From Glycomyces fuscus (GTDB taxonomy: Bacteria > Actinomycetota > Actinomycetes > Streptosporangiales > Streptosporangiaceae): DNA of 64,000 nucleotides. The notes below the pieces were generated by a model. The model ran no database searches and was not told the origin of the DNA. It was given only the letters and a program-made list of their open reading frames with translations. A program made the position numbers and the translations under genes. The stretch's first letter is position 1; each line of letters opens with the position of its first letter. Location: contig NYMS01000041.1 in NCBI GenBank assembly GCA_002529455.1, positions 1 through 64,000 on the forward strand, in the 5' to 3' direction. Shown here piece by piece: positions 32,346 to 40,515 of the stretch.

Positions 32346-33224
32346 TCAGTCCACCAAGCACGCTTTGAGGGCCTGGAGAGCCAACGAGGCGGTCTGGGCC
32401 CTCTCCAGAAGCAGGATGTCGCGATGCAGTTCGGTGTCGAGTCGCCCGTAGGTAATTCTCGGATCGCTGCTGTCAGCCGGGATCGGCACGCACGCGACGG
32501 CCAGGCCCTCTCGCACCAGCGCGAGCTGGGTCAGGTGGTCGGCGACATGGAACGACACGTCGAGCTCGACGCCGTGCCGACGTGCGACCTGCTCGATGGC
32601 GGTGTGGGCGTCCGAGCCCTGGGCGCAGGTCGCCCAGCGCTCTCCGGCCAGGTCACGAATACTGAGAGGGTCGTGGGACCGCAGAGAATGGTCGCCCGGA
32701 ATCGCGATGAACAGGGCTTCTCGTGTGATCTGTTCTGCGACCACACTCGTCGGCAACCGCAGAGGGGAGGCGCTCCAGGACTCGGCGAGCACGAGATCGA
32801 TGGCCCCGGCCGCGAGGCGGTCGAGATGATCGGCGGTCTCCCCGTCCTCGACGGACACCCGCACGCGGGGGTGCTCGCGGTGAAACGCGGCCAGCTTGGA
32901 GCCGAGCACGCTTCGGATGGCGGAGGCGATCGCCGCGACACGCAGATGACCGACGTAGGCCTCGTCGCGGTGAAGATCGTTCTCCGCCTGCTGCATGGCA
33001 TCGGCCACCTGCCGGGCGTACCCGGCGAGCACCTCCCCCTTCGCGGTGAGGCGAAGACCGCGTCCGTCCGGCGCCACGATTTTCGTCTTCGCCTCGGCCT
33101 CGATACGTCGCAACTGCTGTGACACAGCGGGACCGCTCATGTGCAGTACCGTCGCGGCCCGGGTCACCGACCCCGTCCGGGCCACGGCGTCCAGTACCCG
33201 AAGACGGTCCCATCCCATAGTCAT
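32346..33224 (-). CDS. LysR-family transcriptional regulator
   Basis: The 292-aa product begins with the LysR winged helix (WDRLRVLDAVARTGSVTRAATVLHMSGPAVSQQLRRIE, residues 5-42) and continues with a periplasmic-binding-type effector domain (LRVAAIASAIRSVLGSKLAAF onward). It is of complete family length. It is divergent from the EamA transporter gene with a 72-bp shared AT-rich spacer, so it probably regulates that transporter. AAGAAATTCTT overlaps the region at its start codon and is a possible binding site. Confidence 0.9.
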   Translation of the reverse strand: MTMGWDRLRVLDAVARTGSVTRAATVLHMSGPAVSQQLRRIEAEAKTKIVAPDGRGLRLTAKGEVLAGYARQVADAMQQAENDLHRDEAYVGHLRVAAIASAIRSVLGSKLAAFHREHPRVRVSVEDGETADHLDRLAAGAIDLVLAESWSASPLRLPTSVVAEQITREALFIAIPGDHSLRSHDPLSIRDLAGERWATCAQGSDAHTAIEQVARRHGVELDVSFHVADHLTQLALVREGLAVACVPIPADSSDPRITYGRLDTELHRDILLLERAQTASLALQALKACLVD

Positions 33225-33235
33225 AAGAAATTCTT
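33225..33235. promoter_or_regulatory. Possible LysR operator in the divergent spacer
   Basis: AAGAAATTCTT is a dyad (AAGAA/TTCTT) within the 72-bp AT-rich spacer between the divergent LysR and EamA genes. It matches the general T-N11-A style of LysR sites only loosely. Confidence 0.35.
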
Positions 33236-33296
33236 AACATAAATAATCAGAACTATGAAGTAGTGCTGACTCCGGGTGTGAACCTACCGTCGAGTC

Positions 33297-34253
33297 ATGT
33301 CTTCTGTCGCTCCACGCTCTCCGCACGGTGCATCCCACACTGGTCGGACGGTAAGAAGAGACGGCCCCGTCGTCGCGTCGTCCCTGGTCCTGGCCGGGGC
33401 ACTCTGCCTTTCGGTTTCGGCGATCCTGGTGAAACTGGCCGGCGTCGACGCCGCCACGACCGCGGTGGCACGGTGCGCGATCGCCGTGGTCGTGCTGCTT
33501 CCTCTGGCGCTTCGGGAGCGGGCGCGGGCCGGGGCCCTGTCACGTAGCGGTGTGCTGTGGTCCCTCGCCGCCGGGGCTGCGCTAGGCATCGACTACGCCG
33601 CCTGGACCGCCTCGATCTACTACGTCGGCGCGGGAATCAGTACCGTCCTCATCAACGTACAAGTCGTGGTCCTGCCCGCGCTGGCCCTCCTCATCGACCG
33701 GGAGAGGGTCACGACGCGCTTCATCATCACGCTCCCGCTGATGCTCTTCGGCATCAGCCTGGTCGGCGGACTGTGGAACGCCTCCCTGCGGGGTCCCGAT
33801 ACGAGTACCGGTGTGCTGCTCGGCATCGTCGCGGGTGGTGGCTACGGCGTGTACTTGTTCCTCACGCGCCGATCGGCACGGCGCGACCCGGGTCTGTTCG
33901 TTCAACCGCTGACATGGGCGTCGGCTTCCGCCGCGGCCGCCACCGTCATGGTCTCGCCCCTCTCCGGCGGCATCCAGCTGAGCGGGATCTCAGCTCAGTC
34001 GTGGATGTTTCTCGGACTCCTGGCAGTACTCGGCCAGGTGGTCGCCTGGTTGTTCATCCACCACGGCAGCGTCTTGTTGCCGTCAACGACGACCGGCGGG
34101 CTGCTGTTGACCCAGCCGATCCTCGCGCTCGGCCTGTCCGCGCTGATCCTGAGCGAGCATCCCACGGTCCTGCAGTTGGTGGGAGCGGCAGTCGTGGTCG
34201 CCGGCGTCGCGACGGCGAACGGCCTGCTGTTTCGAAACCGCACGCACTATTGA
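33297..34253 (+). CDS. EamA-family (DMT) transporter
   Basis: The 318-aa product has ten predicted transmembrane helices in two EamA repeats (for example LVLAGALCLSVSAILVKLAG and FLGLLAVLGQVVAWLFIHHG), the drug/metabolite transporter plan. It would export or import a small metabolite under control of the divergent LysR regulator. Its stop codon TGA (34251-34253) lies inside the 210-bp IS630-derived repeat, so the last residues may be altered by insertion; most of the protein appears intact. Confidence 0.85.
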   Translation: MSSVAPRSPHGASHTGRTVRRDGPVVASSLVLAGALCLSVSAILVKLAGVDAATTAVARCAIAVVVLLPLALRERARAGALSRSGVLWSLAAGAALGIDYAAWTASIYYVGAGISTVLINVQVVVLPALALLIDRERVTTRFIITLPLMLFGISLVGGLWNASLRGPDTSTGVLLGIVAGGGYGVYLFLTRRSARRDPGLFVQPLTWASASAAAATVMVSPLSGGIQLSGISAQSWMFLGLLAVLGQVVAWLFIHHGSVLLPSTTTGGLLLTQPILALGLSALILSEHPTVLQLVGAAVVVAGVATANGLLFRNRTHY

Positions 34254-34459
34254 GGTTTGATTATTGGGTTCGGAGGTGGAGCCCGGTATGAGCGAGGAAA
34301 GCAGCCACCAGGTCCGGGCGGCGCTGGATCCGCCGGAGCCCGCCCCGCACCGCAGCAGCCAACTCACCAAAGGACAACGCCGCCAGGTTGGCCAGAGCGG
34401 TGGCGCGCAGGTGCGCCCACGCCCCTTCGGTCGGGTTCAGCTCGGGCGCGTAGGCGGGC
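34250..34459 (-). pseudogene. IS630-type transposase fragment, copy 1
   Basis: This 210-bp segment is identical to 37490-37699 except for one base (34282 C, 37522 T). It codes on the minus strand for the C-terminal end of a DDE transposase (YAPELNPTEGAWAHL with catalytic Glu, ending LHLRTQ). The IS3 element interrupts it at its upstream side (34460). Confidence 0.75.
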
Positions 34460-34477
34460 TGAATCTCCTCGGGTTGG

Positions 34478-35587
34478 TTAGAGACTCTCTATCTGTGCTG
34501 TGACCTGCGGTTCTTGGGTGTTCTGGGCGTAGTAGGCGGCCTCGTACTCCACCGGTGGAACGTGCCCGATCTCACCATGGAGCCGGGTGCTGTTGTACCA
34601 GTCCACCCACTCAGCGGTAGCGATCTCGACCTCGCCCAGCGTCTTCCACGGACGGCGGGGCTTGATCAGCTCGGTCTTGTACAACCCGATCGCCGACTCC
34701 ATCAACGCGTTGTCGTAGGCATCCCCGACCGACCCGATCGACGCGGCGATACCCTCACCGGCCAAATGGGCGGTGAGCAGGAACGACGTATATTGCGACC
34801 CGGCATCGGAGTGATGTATCAGCTCGCCCGACCGGACCGGTGTGCCGGCACGGTTCCGCCGCCACAGGGCCATCTCCAACGCTGAGAGCACCAGCGGCGT
34901 GCGCTTGGTGGCCGCCGCCGACCAGCCCACGATCGCCCGCGAGTAGGTGTCGACGACGAAGGCCACGTACACCACTCCTGACCAGGTCATCACGTGGGTG
35001 AAGTCCGCGACCCAGGTGCGGTTGGGCGCGGGGGCGACGAAGTCGCGGTCCACCAGGTCCGGAGCCCGCTCGGATGCGGGATCGGTCTCGGTGGTGCGCA
35101 CCCGTTTGCCGCGCAGGGCGCCTTTGAGGCCCATCTGACGCATGAGCCGCTCCATGGTGCAGCGGGCCACCGGCTGACCCCGGCGGTTGAGCTCGTGCCA
35201 GACCTTCACCGCCCCGTAGACGGCGTAGTTGTCCTTGTGCAGCTCGGCGATGGCCTCGCGTAGGTGTTCGTCGCGTACCTGGCGGGCCGAGAGCGGGCGT
35301 TTCTTGTAGGCGTAGTAGGTGGACGGGGCGATCTTGCACCCGTGCTCGCTCAGCACGCGGCAGATCGGATCGACTCCGCCGAAGCGGCCCCGGTGCTCGT
35401 CGATGAAGGCTACGAGCGTCTGTGTGGCCGGTCGATCTCGGCCGCGAAGAAAGACGCCGCGGCTTTGAGGATGTCGTTGGCTCGTTTGAGCTCGCGGTTC
35501 TCCCGCTCCAGCTCCTTGATCCGCGCCTGTTCGGCTGTGGTGGTGCCGGGCCGGGCTCCGGTGTCGACGTCGGCCTGGCGCACCCAC
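34478..35587 (-). CDS. IS3-family transposase OrfB (DDE catalytic subunit)
   Basis: The open frame is 369 codons; the real OrfB part is the last 310 or so, because the first residues overlap orfA in another frame. The helix-turn-helix part is FIDEHRGRFGGVDPICRVL. The integrase core shows D in WVADFTHV, D in HHSDAGSQY and E in NALMESAIGLYK, followed by a WYN(S)TRLHGEIGHVPPVEYE tail. In this family OrfAB is made by a -1 frameshift near the end of orfA, which would fuse this frame. All catalytic residues are present, so it looks active. Confidence 0.88.
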   Translation of the reverse strand: MGAPGRRRHRSPARHHHSRTGADQGAGAGEPRAQTSQRHPQSRGVFLRGRDRPATQTLVAFIDEHRGRFGGVDPICRVLSEHGCKIAPSTYYAYKKRPLSARQVRDEHLREAIAELHKDNYAVYGAVKVWHELNRRGQPVARCTMERLMRQMGLKGALRGKRVRTTETDPASERAPDLVDRDFVAPAPNRTWVADFTHVMTWSGVVYVAFVVDTYSRAIVGWSAAATKRTPLVLSALEMALWRRNRAGTPVRSGELIHHSDAGSQYTSFLLTAHLAGEGIAASIGSVGDAYDNALMESAIGLYKTELIKPRRPWKTLGEVEIATAEWVDWYNSTRLHGEIGHVPPVEYEAAYYAQNTQEPQVTAQIESL

Positions 35588-35727
35588 ACGCGCAGGCTCT
35601 CGGTACCGACCCCGAGTTTGGCGGCGACGGCTTTGACCGCCGCGCTGGTGGAGGAGTAGTCGCTCCGGGTCTGCTGGACCAGGCGCACGGCGCGTTCGCG
35701 CAGTTCAGTGGGGTAACGCTTCGACAT
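35410..35727 (-). CDS. IS3-family transposase OrfA (HTH subunit)
   Basis: The 105-aa product contains a helix-turn-helix (YPTELRERAVRLVQQTRSDYS to AAKLGVGTESLRVWVRQADVD) and a C-terminal leucine-zipper-like helix (QARIKELERENRELKRANDILKAAASFF) for multimerisation. These are hallmarks of IS3 OrfA. It starts at ATG 35727. Confidence 0.88.
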   Translation of the reverse strand: MSKRYPTELRERAVRLVQQTRSDYSSTSAAVKAVAAKLGVGTESLRVWVRQADVDTGARPGTTTAEQARIKELERENRELKRANDILKAAASFFAAEIDRPHRRS

Positions 35728-35781
35728 GGTGGACTCAACCTAGCCAAGGGTTTGAGTCTCCATCACACCCGGGGAGATTCA

Positions 35782-36522
35782 GGCTTCGAACTACCGCGTG
35801 CTGCGGGAACGGTGACGCGACCGCGGTGAGCGGGACGGCAAAAGGCGGTCTTAAGCCGTCAGGTAAGGAGCGCGGAGATGACGAATACGGCTCGGGTGAT
35901 CTCTCCTGCCTGGTGAGGGCAGTAGCCCGACCGGTGTAGCACGTCCCAGTTCTTGAGCGGGGGAACTCGTCCCCTGGGACTGCTGAGAACCACCGGTCGG
36001 CAGCGGCGAGCACCACGTCAAAGACGCTTGGGCGAGGACGCGTGCATGGTGCGCTTTGGGGCGCGCTCCTGACAGCCTGGCCGCGCCAAGAGCGCGATCG
36101 CGCTCTTGGCGCGGTGGGGCAAGGCATTTTTCCCAATGCCATCCGCTGGGTGCCGTATGCAGCCTTCACTTGCTCGCTCGACGTGATCAACCTGCCCTGA
36201 CCAGTACGGACATCACCGCTCACCGAGAATGGGACAGCCCGGAGCAAGCAGGGGATCCTTTCGACGGTTGTGGCCGAGTTCTTCGGCCATCCGCTCGGGC
36301 AGGACACTCGGACCCGATGTCCAGGGTCTCGGACGGTGGCCGGATCTGGCCAGGGTGATGATCTGGGTGCGGAGTCGCATTGGGTGCGCGGGCATGTCTT
36401 CCCTGGTCGGCAACCGTCTACCAGTGGTTTCTTGCTGGTAGGGGTGGTTTTCGCGTGCCGGTACGGGACTGCGACCCGCGCTCTCAGGTGGGAAAAGGCT
36501 CCTTGGCCACGAGGGAAGACCC
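35782..36522. other. Scrambled IS-derived region without intact genes
   Basis: No intact gene is seen between the IS3 element and the luxR promoter. 36100-36240 is a decayed ISAs1 end (separate entry). The minus-strand frame of 36213-36413 includes MRLRTQIITLARSGHR, which resembles the N-terminal HTH of an IS630-type transposase and may be another remnant. The first 300 bp are unassigned. Confidence 0.45.
36100..36240 (+). pseudogene. Decayed ISAs1-family transposase 3' end
   Basis: The plus strand reads NAIRWVPYAAFTCSLDVINLP then stop, close to the C-terminus of the intact ISAs1 transposase at 37764-38879 (DAIRWVSYEAFTRPLDVIG). The following bases include CTCACCGAGAATGGGACAGCC, which matches the ISAs1 terminal region seen at 37725-37750 in inverse orientation. 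The rest of this copy is lost. Confidence 0.6.
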
Positions 36523-36551
36523 TTGACATCCTAGGTGGCTGTTCATACTGT
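36523..36551 (+). promoter_or_regulatory. Near-consensus promoter upstream of the LuxR gene
   Basis: TTGACA (36523-36528) and TACTGT (36546-36551) are separated by 17 bp. The palindrome GAGCGCTC follows at 36554-36561 and could be an operator. The leader to ATG 36732 is about 175 bp and notably low in GC. Confidence 0.55.
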
Positions 36552-36731
36552 GAGAGCGCTCCCATGAGAAATTGATTCATGCTTGCGAAGGTTTTTATTT
36601 GATCTTTCTACATTGTCCTTGATTGTCCAGGAAAAGTCGATTTAAATGGGTTCTCTTTCGTATTCTAGTGCACATTCTCCGCGTCTCGCCAGCGAACTGC
36701 GTCCGTCTTGCTATTTCATTGGATTGGGGCC

Positions 36732-37445
36732 ATGGGGATGAGTGGCGCCAAAATGATGTTAGAAGCGCGGCATTTTTGCGGACCGGCGGAGGAGTATGTT
36801 GCCTTCGGTGCAGGGAGCCTGCGCAGACTCAGAAGCGTGGACGTGGTTGTATCGATAGCCGACAGTGTGCTTCGTCAGGGAATGCAAAAGCTCCTGTCTG
36901 AGCTTCCGCTGCGGTCTTTGTATAGCGCACGAACTTTGCGGGATATCGATTTTGAGTCAATCGAACCGAGTCGATCTGTTTTGATACTCGCTGGCTCGGA
37001 TTCCGAGTCGGGCAAGTGGTCGGATATTCCGATTCCGTGCAAATTGATGCTCTTGTTCGGCGGATTGTCCCAAAGCGATCTGATGGCCGATCTATCGAGG
37101 GCCGATGGTGTTCTCCTGCAAGGCGACCTGGATATCGATGTTCTTGCCGACGCGATTCTGTTCGTGCTGTCCGGTGGCTTCCCCATGCCCTCCGAGGTAG
37201 CTCGGATCCTGCTGTCACAGGGGGCATCCCATGGCCCGTCGGTGTCGCGCGCCACTCGCATGACCGAGCGTCAGCATGAGACTCTGCGTCTTTTGTCGGA
37301 AGGTCTCAGTAATCGGCAGATTGGTCGACGTCTTCGTATTTCTGAACATGGGGCCAAGCGCCTGGTGTCGAGTGTCCTGGTCAAACTGAACGCCCCCAAT
37401 CGTGCTTCGGCTGTGACTATTGGTATTCGCGAGGGACTACTGTAG
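36732..37445 (+). CDS. LuxR-family regulator with a degenerate receiver domain
   Basis: The 237-aa product has an N-terminal receiver-like fold (VDVVVSIADSVLRQGMQKLL, then VLILAGSDSES, KLMLLFGGLS and ADGVLLQGD) in which the phosphoacceptor Asp site is not conserved, and a C-terminal LuxR helix-turn-helix (MTERQHETLRLLSEGLSNRQIGRRLRISEHGAKRLVSSVL). It is probably a phosphorylation-independent activator, as in many secondary-metabolite clusters, and is the only pathway-type regulator next to the biosynthetic operon. ATG 36732 (or 36738) is chosen over TTG 36708. Low GC of the 5' part differs from neighbours. Confidence 0.78.
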   Translation: MGMSGAKMMLEARHFCGPAEEYVAFGAGSLRRLRSVDVVVSIADSVLRQGMQKLLSELPLRSLYSARTLRDIDFESIEPSRSVLILAGSDSESGKWSDIPIPCKLMLLFGGLSQSDLMADLSRADGVLLQGDLDIDVLADAILFVLSGGFPMPSEVARILLSQGASHGPSVSRATRMTERQHETLRLLSEGLSNRQIGRRLRISEHGAKRLVSSVLVKLNAPNRASAVTIGIREGLL

Positions 37446-37465
37446 CAAAAAGCATTCCGGGTCGT

Positions 37466-37491
37466 AGGGCCGGTGCCGCGGCCCTCTCTTT
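37466..37491 (+). terminator. Terminator after the LuxR gene
   Basis: AGGGCCG (37466-37472) pairs with CGGCCCT (37479-37485), followed by CTCTTT. Confidence 0.55.
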
Positions 37492-37716
37492 GAGGTTTGA
37501 TTATTGGGTTCGGAGGTGGAGTCCGGTATGAGCGAGGAAAGCAGCCACCAGGTCCGGGCGGCGCTGGATCCGCCGGAGCCCGCCCCGCACCGCAGCAGCC
37601 AACTCACCAAAGGACAACGCCGCCAGGTTGGCCAGAGCGGTGGCGCGCAGGTGCGCCCACGCCCCTTCGGTCGGGTTCAGCTCGGGCGCGTAGGCGGGCA
37701 GGTACTCCACCTCCAA
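37490..37716 (-). pseudogene. IS630-type transposase fragment, copy 2
   Basis: This fragment encodes the last 71 residues of an IS630/DDE transposase (VEYLPAYAPELNPTEGAWAHL ... LHLRTQ in parts), longer than copy 1 by 17 bp. Its 5' half was cut away where the ISAs1 element starts (37722). The shared 210 bp are almost identical with 34250-34459, so the two fragments probably come from a recent duplication. Confidence 0.75.
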
Positions 37717-37721
37717 CCAGG

Positions 37722-39021
37722 CATGGCTGTTTCATTCTCGGTGAGCGGCGACGTTGACGCTGGTCAGCGAAGACCGATCACGTCCAGCGGGCGGGTGAAC
37801 GCCTCATACGACACCCACCGGATCGCGTCGGGCATCGTGTCCTGACCCAACCGGCCCAAGAACACCAGGGCGAGAGCCCGTAGCGCGGCCAGGTTGTCGG
37901 GAGCGTGCTCGGAGCGGACCTTGCAGCCGTCCTCGCCCAACGACACGTCCTTGACGTGATGCCAGGCCTCGATGCCCCAATGCCCGCGCACCAGAGCGCC
38001 GATCCGGGTCGCGTCCGCCTGCTCGACCTCCAGCGAGGTCACCGCATACGCGCAGGTCCAGGACACCTTCCCTGTGCGCAGGTCCCTGACGTAGCGGCGA
38101 AGGCGCACCGCTTGGACCGCGTGCGGGAAATCCGCCCTGCCAGCGAGGTCGATGGCCTTGACGGTGCGGGTCTCGGCCCGTCCGTGGCCGCGGTCCCGAG
38201 TGGTGCCCAGCGTGGGGGCCTGAGCCCAGGGCAGTCCTTTGACCTGATCGAACAACGTCTTCTGGTTGCGTTTGACGGTCAACACGTAGTCGGCGTGCAG
38301 GTCCTGGACCAAGTACGAGGCGGTGTCGGCCTGGTTGTGCAGGGCATCGGCGGTGAGGACCACACCGGTCAGATCCACGCCCTCCAACAACACGGCCAGG
38401 GCGTCGATCTCGCTGGTGCCCGCCGGCACCCGCGCCTGCGCGACCAGACGCCGGTCCGGGGTCAGGGCAGCGAGCAGGTGCACAGCCGGGTCGGTGGATG
38501 TGGCCGATCCGCGCAGGGTCTTGCCGTCCACCGCCACCACCTGAAGGACATCGGGCCTGGCCAGGGCGGCCAGAGTCTCGGGATCCAGGGCGAGCAGGAC
38601 GCGGCGGATGGTCGCCGGGGACGGAGCAGTGCGTGCTCCCAGAGCCGCGCAGGAGATCCGGCAGCCCAGACGGGCCAGGGTGTGCTGGGGTGCGGCGTCG
38701 GCCCACTGGCCGATCGCCCGCAGGCAGCGGGCCCCGGCCACCATCGCGGCCAGTGCGCACAGCAGGACGCTGGCCAGGTTGTGGCGGCGTCCCTGCGGCG
38801 AGCGGGGATCTTCCAGAGTGGCGAGCTTGCCGGCAAGGCCGACAGGGGCAGGGGAGGGCATGGCAGACTGGGGGCGCAACGGAGTCCCTTGGAAGTCAGA
38901 GATGTGAGAGTCCCTGGTCTTCTAGCGGGCTCCGTTGCTTGTTGGTGCGGGCTTCAACCGGATCGCTACGGGGCTGTGATCAGCACCGATGGCTCACGAT
39001 CCCGACTTTGAAACAGCCCTG
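37722..39021 (-). mobile_element. ISAs1-family insertion sequence
   Basis: The inverted ends read CA(T/G)GGCTGTTTCA at 37722-37734 and, inverted, at 39009-39021, and enclose about 1.3 kb with one transposase gene. No target duplication is recognised. The left end interrupts IS630 fragment copy 2. Confidence 0.8.
37764..38879 (-). CDS. ISAs1-family transposase
   Basis: The 371-aa product has the ISAs1/H-repeat protein signature: an N-terminal LEDPRSPQGRRHNLASVLLCALAAMVAGAR, then VVAVDGKTLRGSA (first catalytic Asp), LTADALHNQADTA (second Asp) and YVLTVKRNQKTLF. The C-terminal part HWGIEAWHHVKDVSLGEDGC carries the final Glu/Asp residues. It is full length for the family and appears intact. It lies between the LuxR gene and the biosynthetic genes. 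Confidence 0.9.
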   Translation of the reverse strand: MRPQSAMPSPAPVGLAGKLATLEDPRSPQGRRHNLASVLLCALAAMVAGARCLRAIGQWADAAPQHTLARLGCRISCAALGARTAPSPATIRRVLLALDPETLAALARPDVLQVVAVDGKTLRGSATSTDPAVHLLAALTPDRRLVAQARVPAGTSEIDALAVLLEGVDLTGVVLTADALHNQADTASYLVQDLHADYVLTVKRNQKTLFDQVKGLPWAQAPTLGTTRDRGHGRAETRTVKAIDLAGRADFPHAVQAVRLRRYVRDLRTGKVSWTCAYAVTSLEVEQADATRIGALVRGHWGIEAWHHVKDVSLGEDGCKVRSEHAPDNLAALRALALVFLGRLGQDTMPDAIRWVSYEAFTRPLDVIGLR

Positions 39022-39546
39022 GTGCTGGACGGGAATGGAATAAGGCGTACCGGGCATCGGCGATGGTCAACAATTTGTATGCAGACTGTCAGGCGAGGAA
39101 TCCTTCGAAGTAGGAAGTTCAGCCAACAGATGGAAGAGATCGTCCCGCCGCTGTCGGATCCTACGCCGAGGACCGGTCGTCCCAGCTTGTGTCGAAGCGC
39201 GGGGTGACTCCGTGATCAGGGCGGTCGGGATAGGCACATGCGTTGACTGCCAACTCTTCTGAGCAGGGGATTCGGTACCGGGTATGCCCTGATGGCCGTG
39301 GCCGTTCCTCCGCCTCACCAGGACTTGTCTCCATTCGTCCGGGCGTGCATGATGGCATTGAATTCGGAAATTCATAGGCAGATCCGGTGCCGCCTCCAGG
39401 GTGCCGACAGGTTCTGGACGAACGTGGCCTGGGTCCCATGGAGCCGCTGGTTTCCGACTCTTGATGATCATGACGACTCGGTGCTGCGGTGGTTGCGTCT
39501 ACTGGGGTTCGAGCGTTCGCTTCGCACTCGATGCTTGAGGTGCAGT
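39022..39546. other. Gene-free leader before the biosynthetic cluster
   Basis: No supported gene. Readings through the glycosyltransferase frame begin at 39292 but lack family similarity before residue M(D)LEEPVF. It probably contains the promoter of the glycosyltransferase-HAD unit; no convincing boxes are seen. Confidence 0.4.
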
Positions 39547-40515
39547 ATGGACTTAGAAGAACCTGTATTCGTTATCCCGGCTTTCATTGAGTCCCGGAAT
39601 GACATCGAAATTTTTGAGGAAACACTGAAGAGTCTGGTGGCGCAGAGTGATGCCCACTGGAAGGCGGTGATCGTTGATGACCATTCCACGTATCCCTGGG
39701 ATGAGCGAGACCTGGACGGCTTCGATCCACGAAGGATGCGAGTGGTGCAGAAGTCGTCCAACGTCGGCCCGGGGGAGTGTCGCAACGTTGGCGTGGCCTG
39801 GGCTGCCGAAACGCGCGCTCCGTTCATCCTCTTCCAGGACGCTGACGACATAGCGCATCCCGATCGTGTCCGGTCCGCTCGGAGGCTCTTCGAGGAAGAG
39901 CCGGGAACGGACTTCCTCTACTCAACCTTCGACATCATTGACGAGCATGGGGAGAGTGTGCCCAGGGACAAGATCTCGGGTTCAGTCCTGGAGGTGCTCG
40001 ATTCCCACAGCAGCCCGATCGAGGGCCGCGATGCCTGGATACCCGTCGCCACCAGAACCGGGTACACCACGCTGACGAGCACGGTGACTGTACGGACGGA
40101 CCTGGCCGTGCGGTATCCGTTTCCCGCTTGCCACGCGAGTGAGGACACTCATGCCTGGCTGCGGATGATGGCCGACGGCGGTGAGCTGCGCTTCGTCAAG
40201 GACATCCGTGCCGGCTACCGGATCCGAGGCGGTGAACAGGGCTCCGCCAGCAGGGAACGGCAAGGTGAGGGTTTCTACTGGTCGATGCTCCAGGTTGACT
40301 TGGACGGGTTCGTCAAGGCCATGCACTCGGCCCTGAGCCAGGGCCGGATCGAGCCGGAACGGTGCCCAGGGCTCATCCGGGATTACCACTTGAAGCAGGC
40401 GGAGACCATGGAGAGCGAAGGTCTCGCGTCGGCTGCGAGCCTGTGCCGATCACTCGCAATGGTGTCGGTCGGTGCCAGTCATTCCCCGTCCGGCGGCGGC
40501 GGGGAGCAACGATGA
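39547..40515 (+). CDS. GT2-family glycosyltransferase
   Basis: The 322-aa product has the GT-A family-2 plan: VFVIPAFIESRNDIEIFEETLKSLVAQSD (residues 7-35 region), AVIVDDHST near 40-48, SNVGPGECRNVGVAWAA, and the metal-binding LFQDADDIAHPDR near 100. EDTHAWLRM acts as the later acidic motif. GT2 enzymes move a sugar from a nucleotide sugar to an acceptor. ATG 39547 follows TTGAGGTG and starts right at the first strand; an upstream reading to 39292 adds an unrelated 85 residues. The stop overlaps the HAD gene (ATGA). It is the first structural gene of the cluster, so the product is probably glycosylated. Confidence 0.82.
   Translation: MDLEEPVFVIPAFIESRNDIEIFEETLKSLVAQSDAHWKAVIVDDHSTYPWDERDLDGFDPRRMRVVQKSSNVGPGECRNVGVAWAAETRAPFILFQDADDIAHPDRVRSARRLFEEEPGTDFLYSTFDIIDEHGESVPRDKISGSVLEVLDSHSSPIEGRDAWIPVATRTGYTTLTSTVTVRTDLAVRYPFPACHASEDTHAWLRMMADGGELRFVKDIRAGYRIRGGEQGSASRERQGEGFYWSMLQVDLDGFVKAMHSALSQGRIEPERCPGLIRDYHLKQAETMESEGLASAASLCRSLAMVSVGASHSPSGGGGEQR

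Larger units (their letters stand above)
34460..35781 (-). mobile_element. IS3-family insertion sequence, complete
   Basis: The element is 1,322 bp. The ends begin TGAATCTCC(T/C)CGGGT and share a later GAGACTC block (left at 34480, right at about 35754), as inverted repeats with TG...CA termini. GGC flanks both ends (34457-34459 and 35782-35784), a 3-bp target duplication typical for IS3. It contains orfA and orfB on the minus strand. The perfect duplication suggests recent insertion. Confidence 0.88.

Noticed and set aside
31959..33122. 387-codon plus-strand frame opposite the LysR gene
   Set aside because: Antisense shadow; LysR on the minus strand has complete family structure.
35782..36099. 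Group II intron or retron remnant
   Set aside because: The stretch looked structured, but no domain V-like hairpin or reverse transcriptase frame could be recognised.
36213..36413. Functional small minus-strand gene in the IS region
   Set aside because: Only a short stretch resembles a transposase HTH, and no intact gene is likely; treated as IS debris.
39292..39546. Longer N-terminus for the glycosyltransferase
   Set aside because: The upstream 85 codons lack similarity to GT2 proteins, and ATG 39547 has a Shine-Dalgarno-like GAGGTG and begins at the first strand of the fold.
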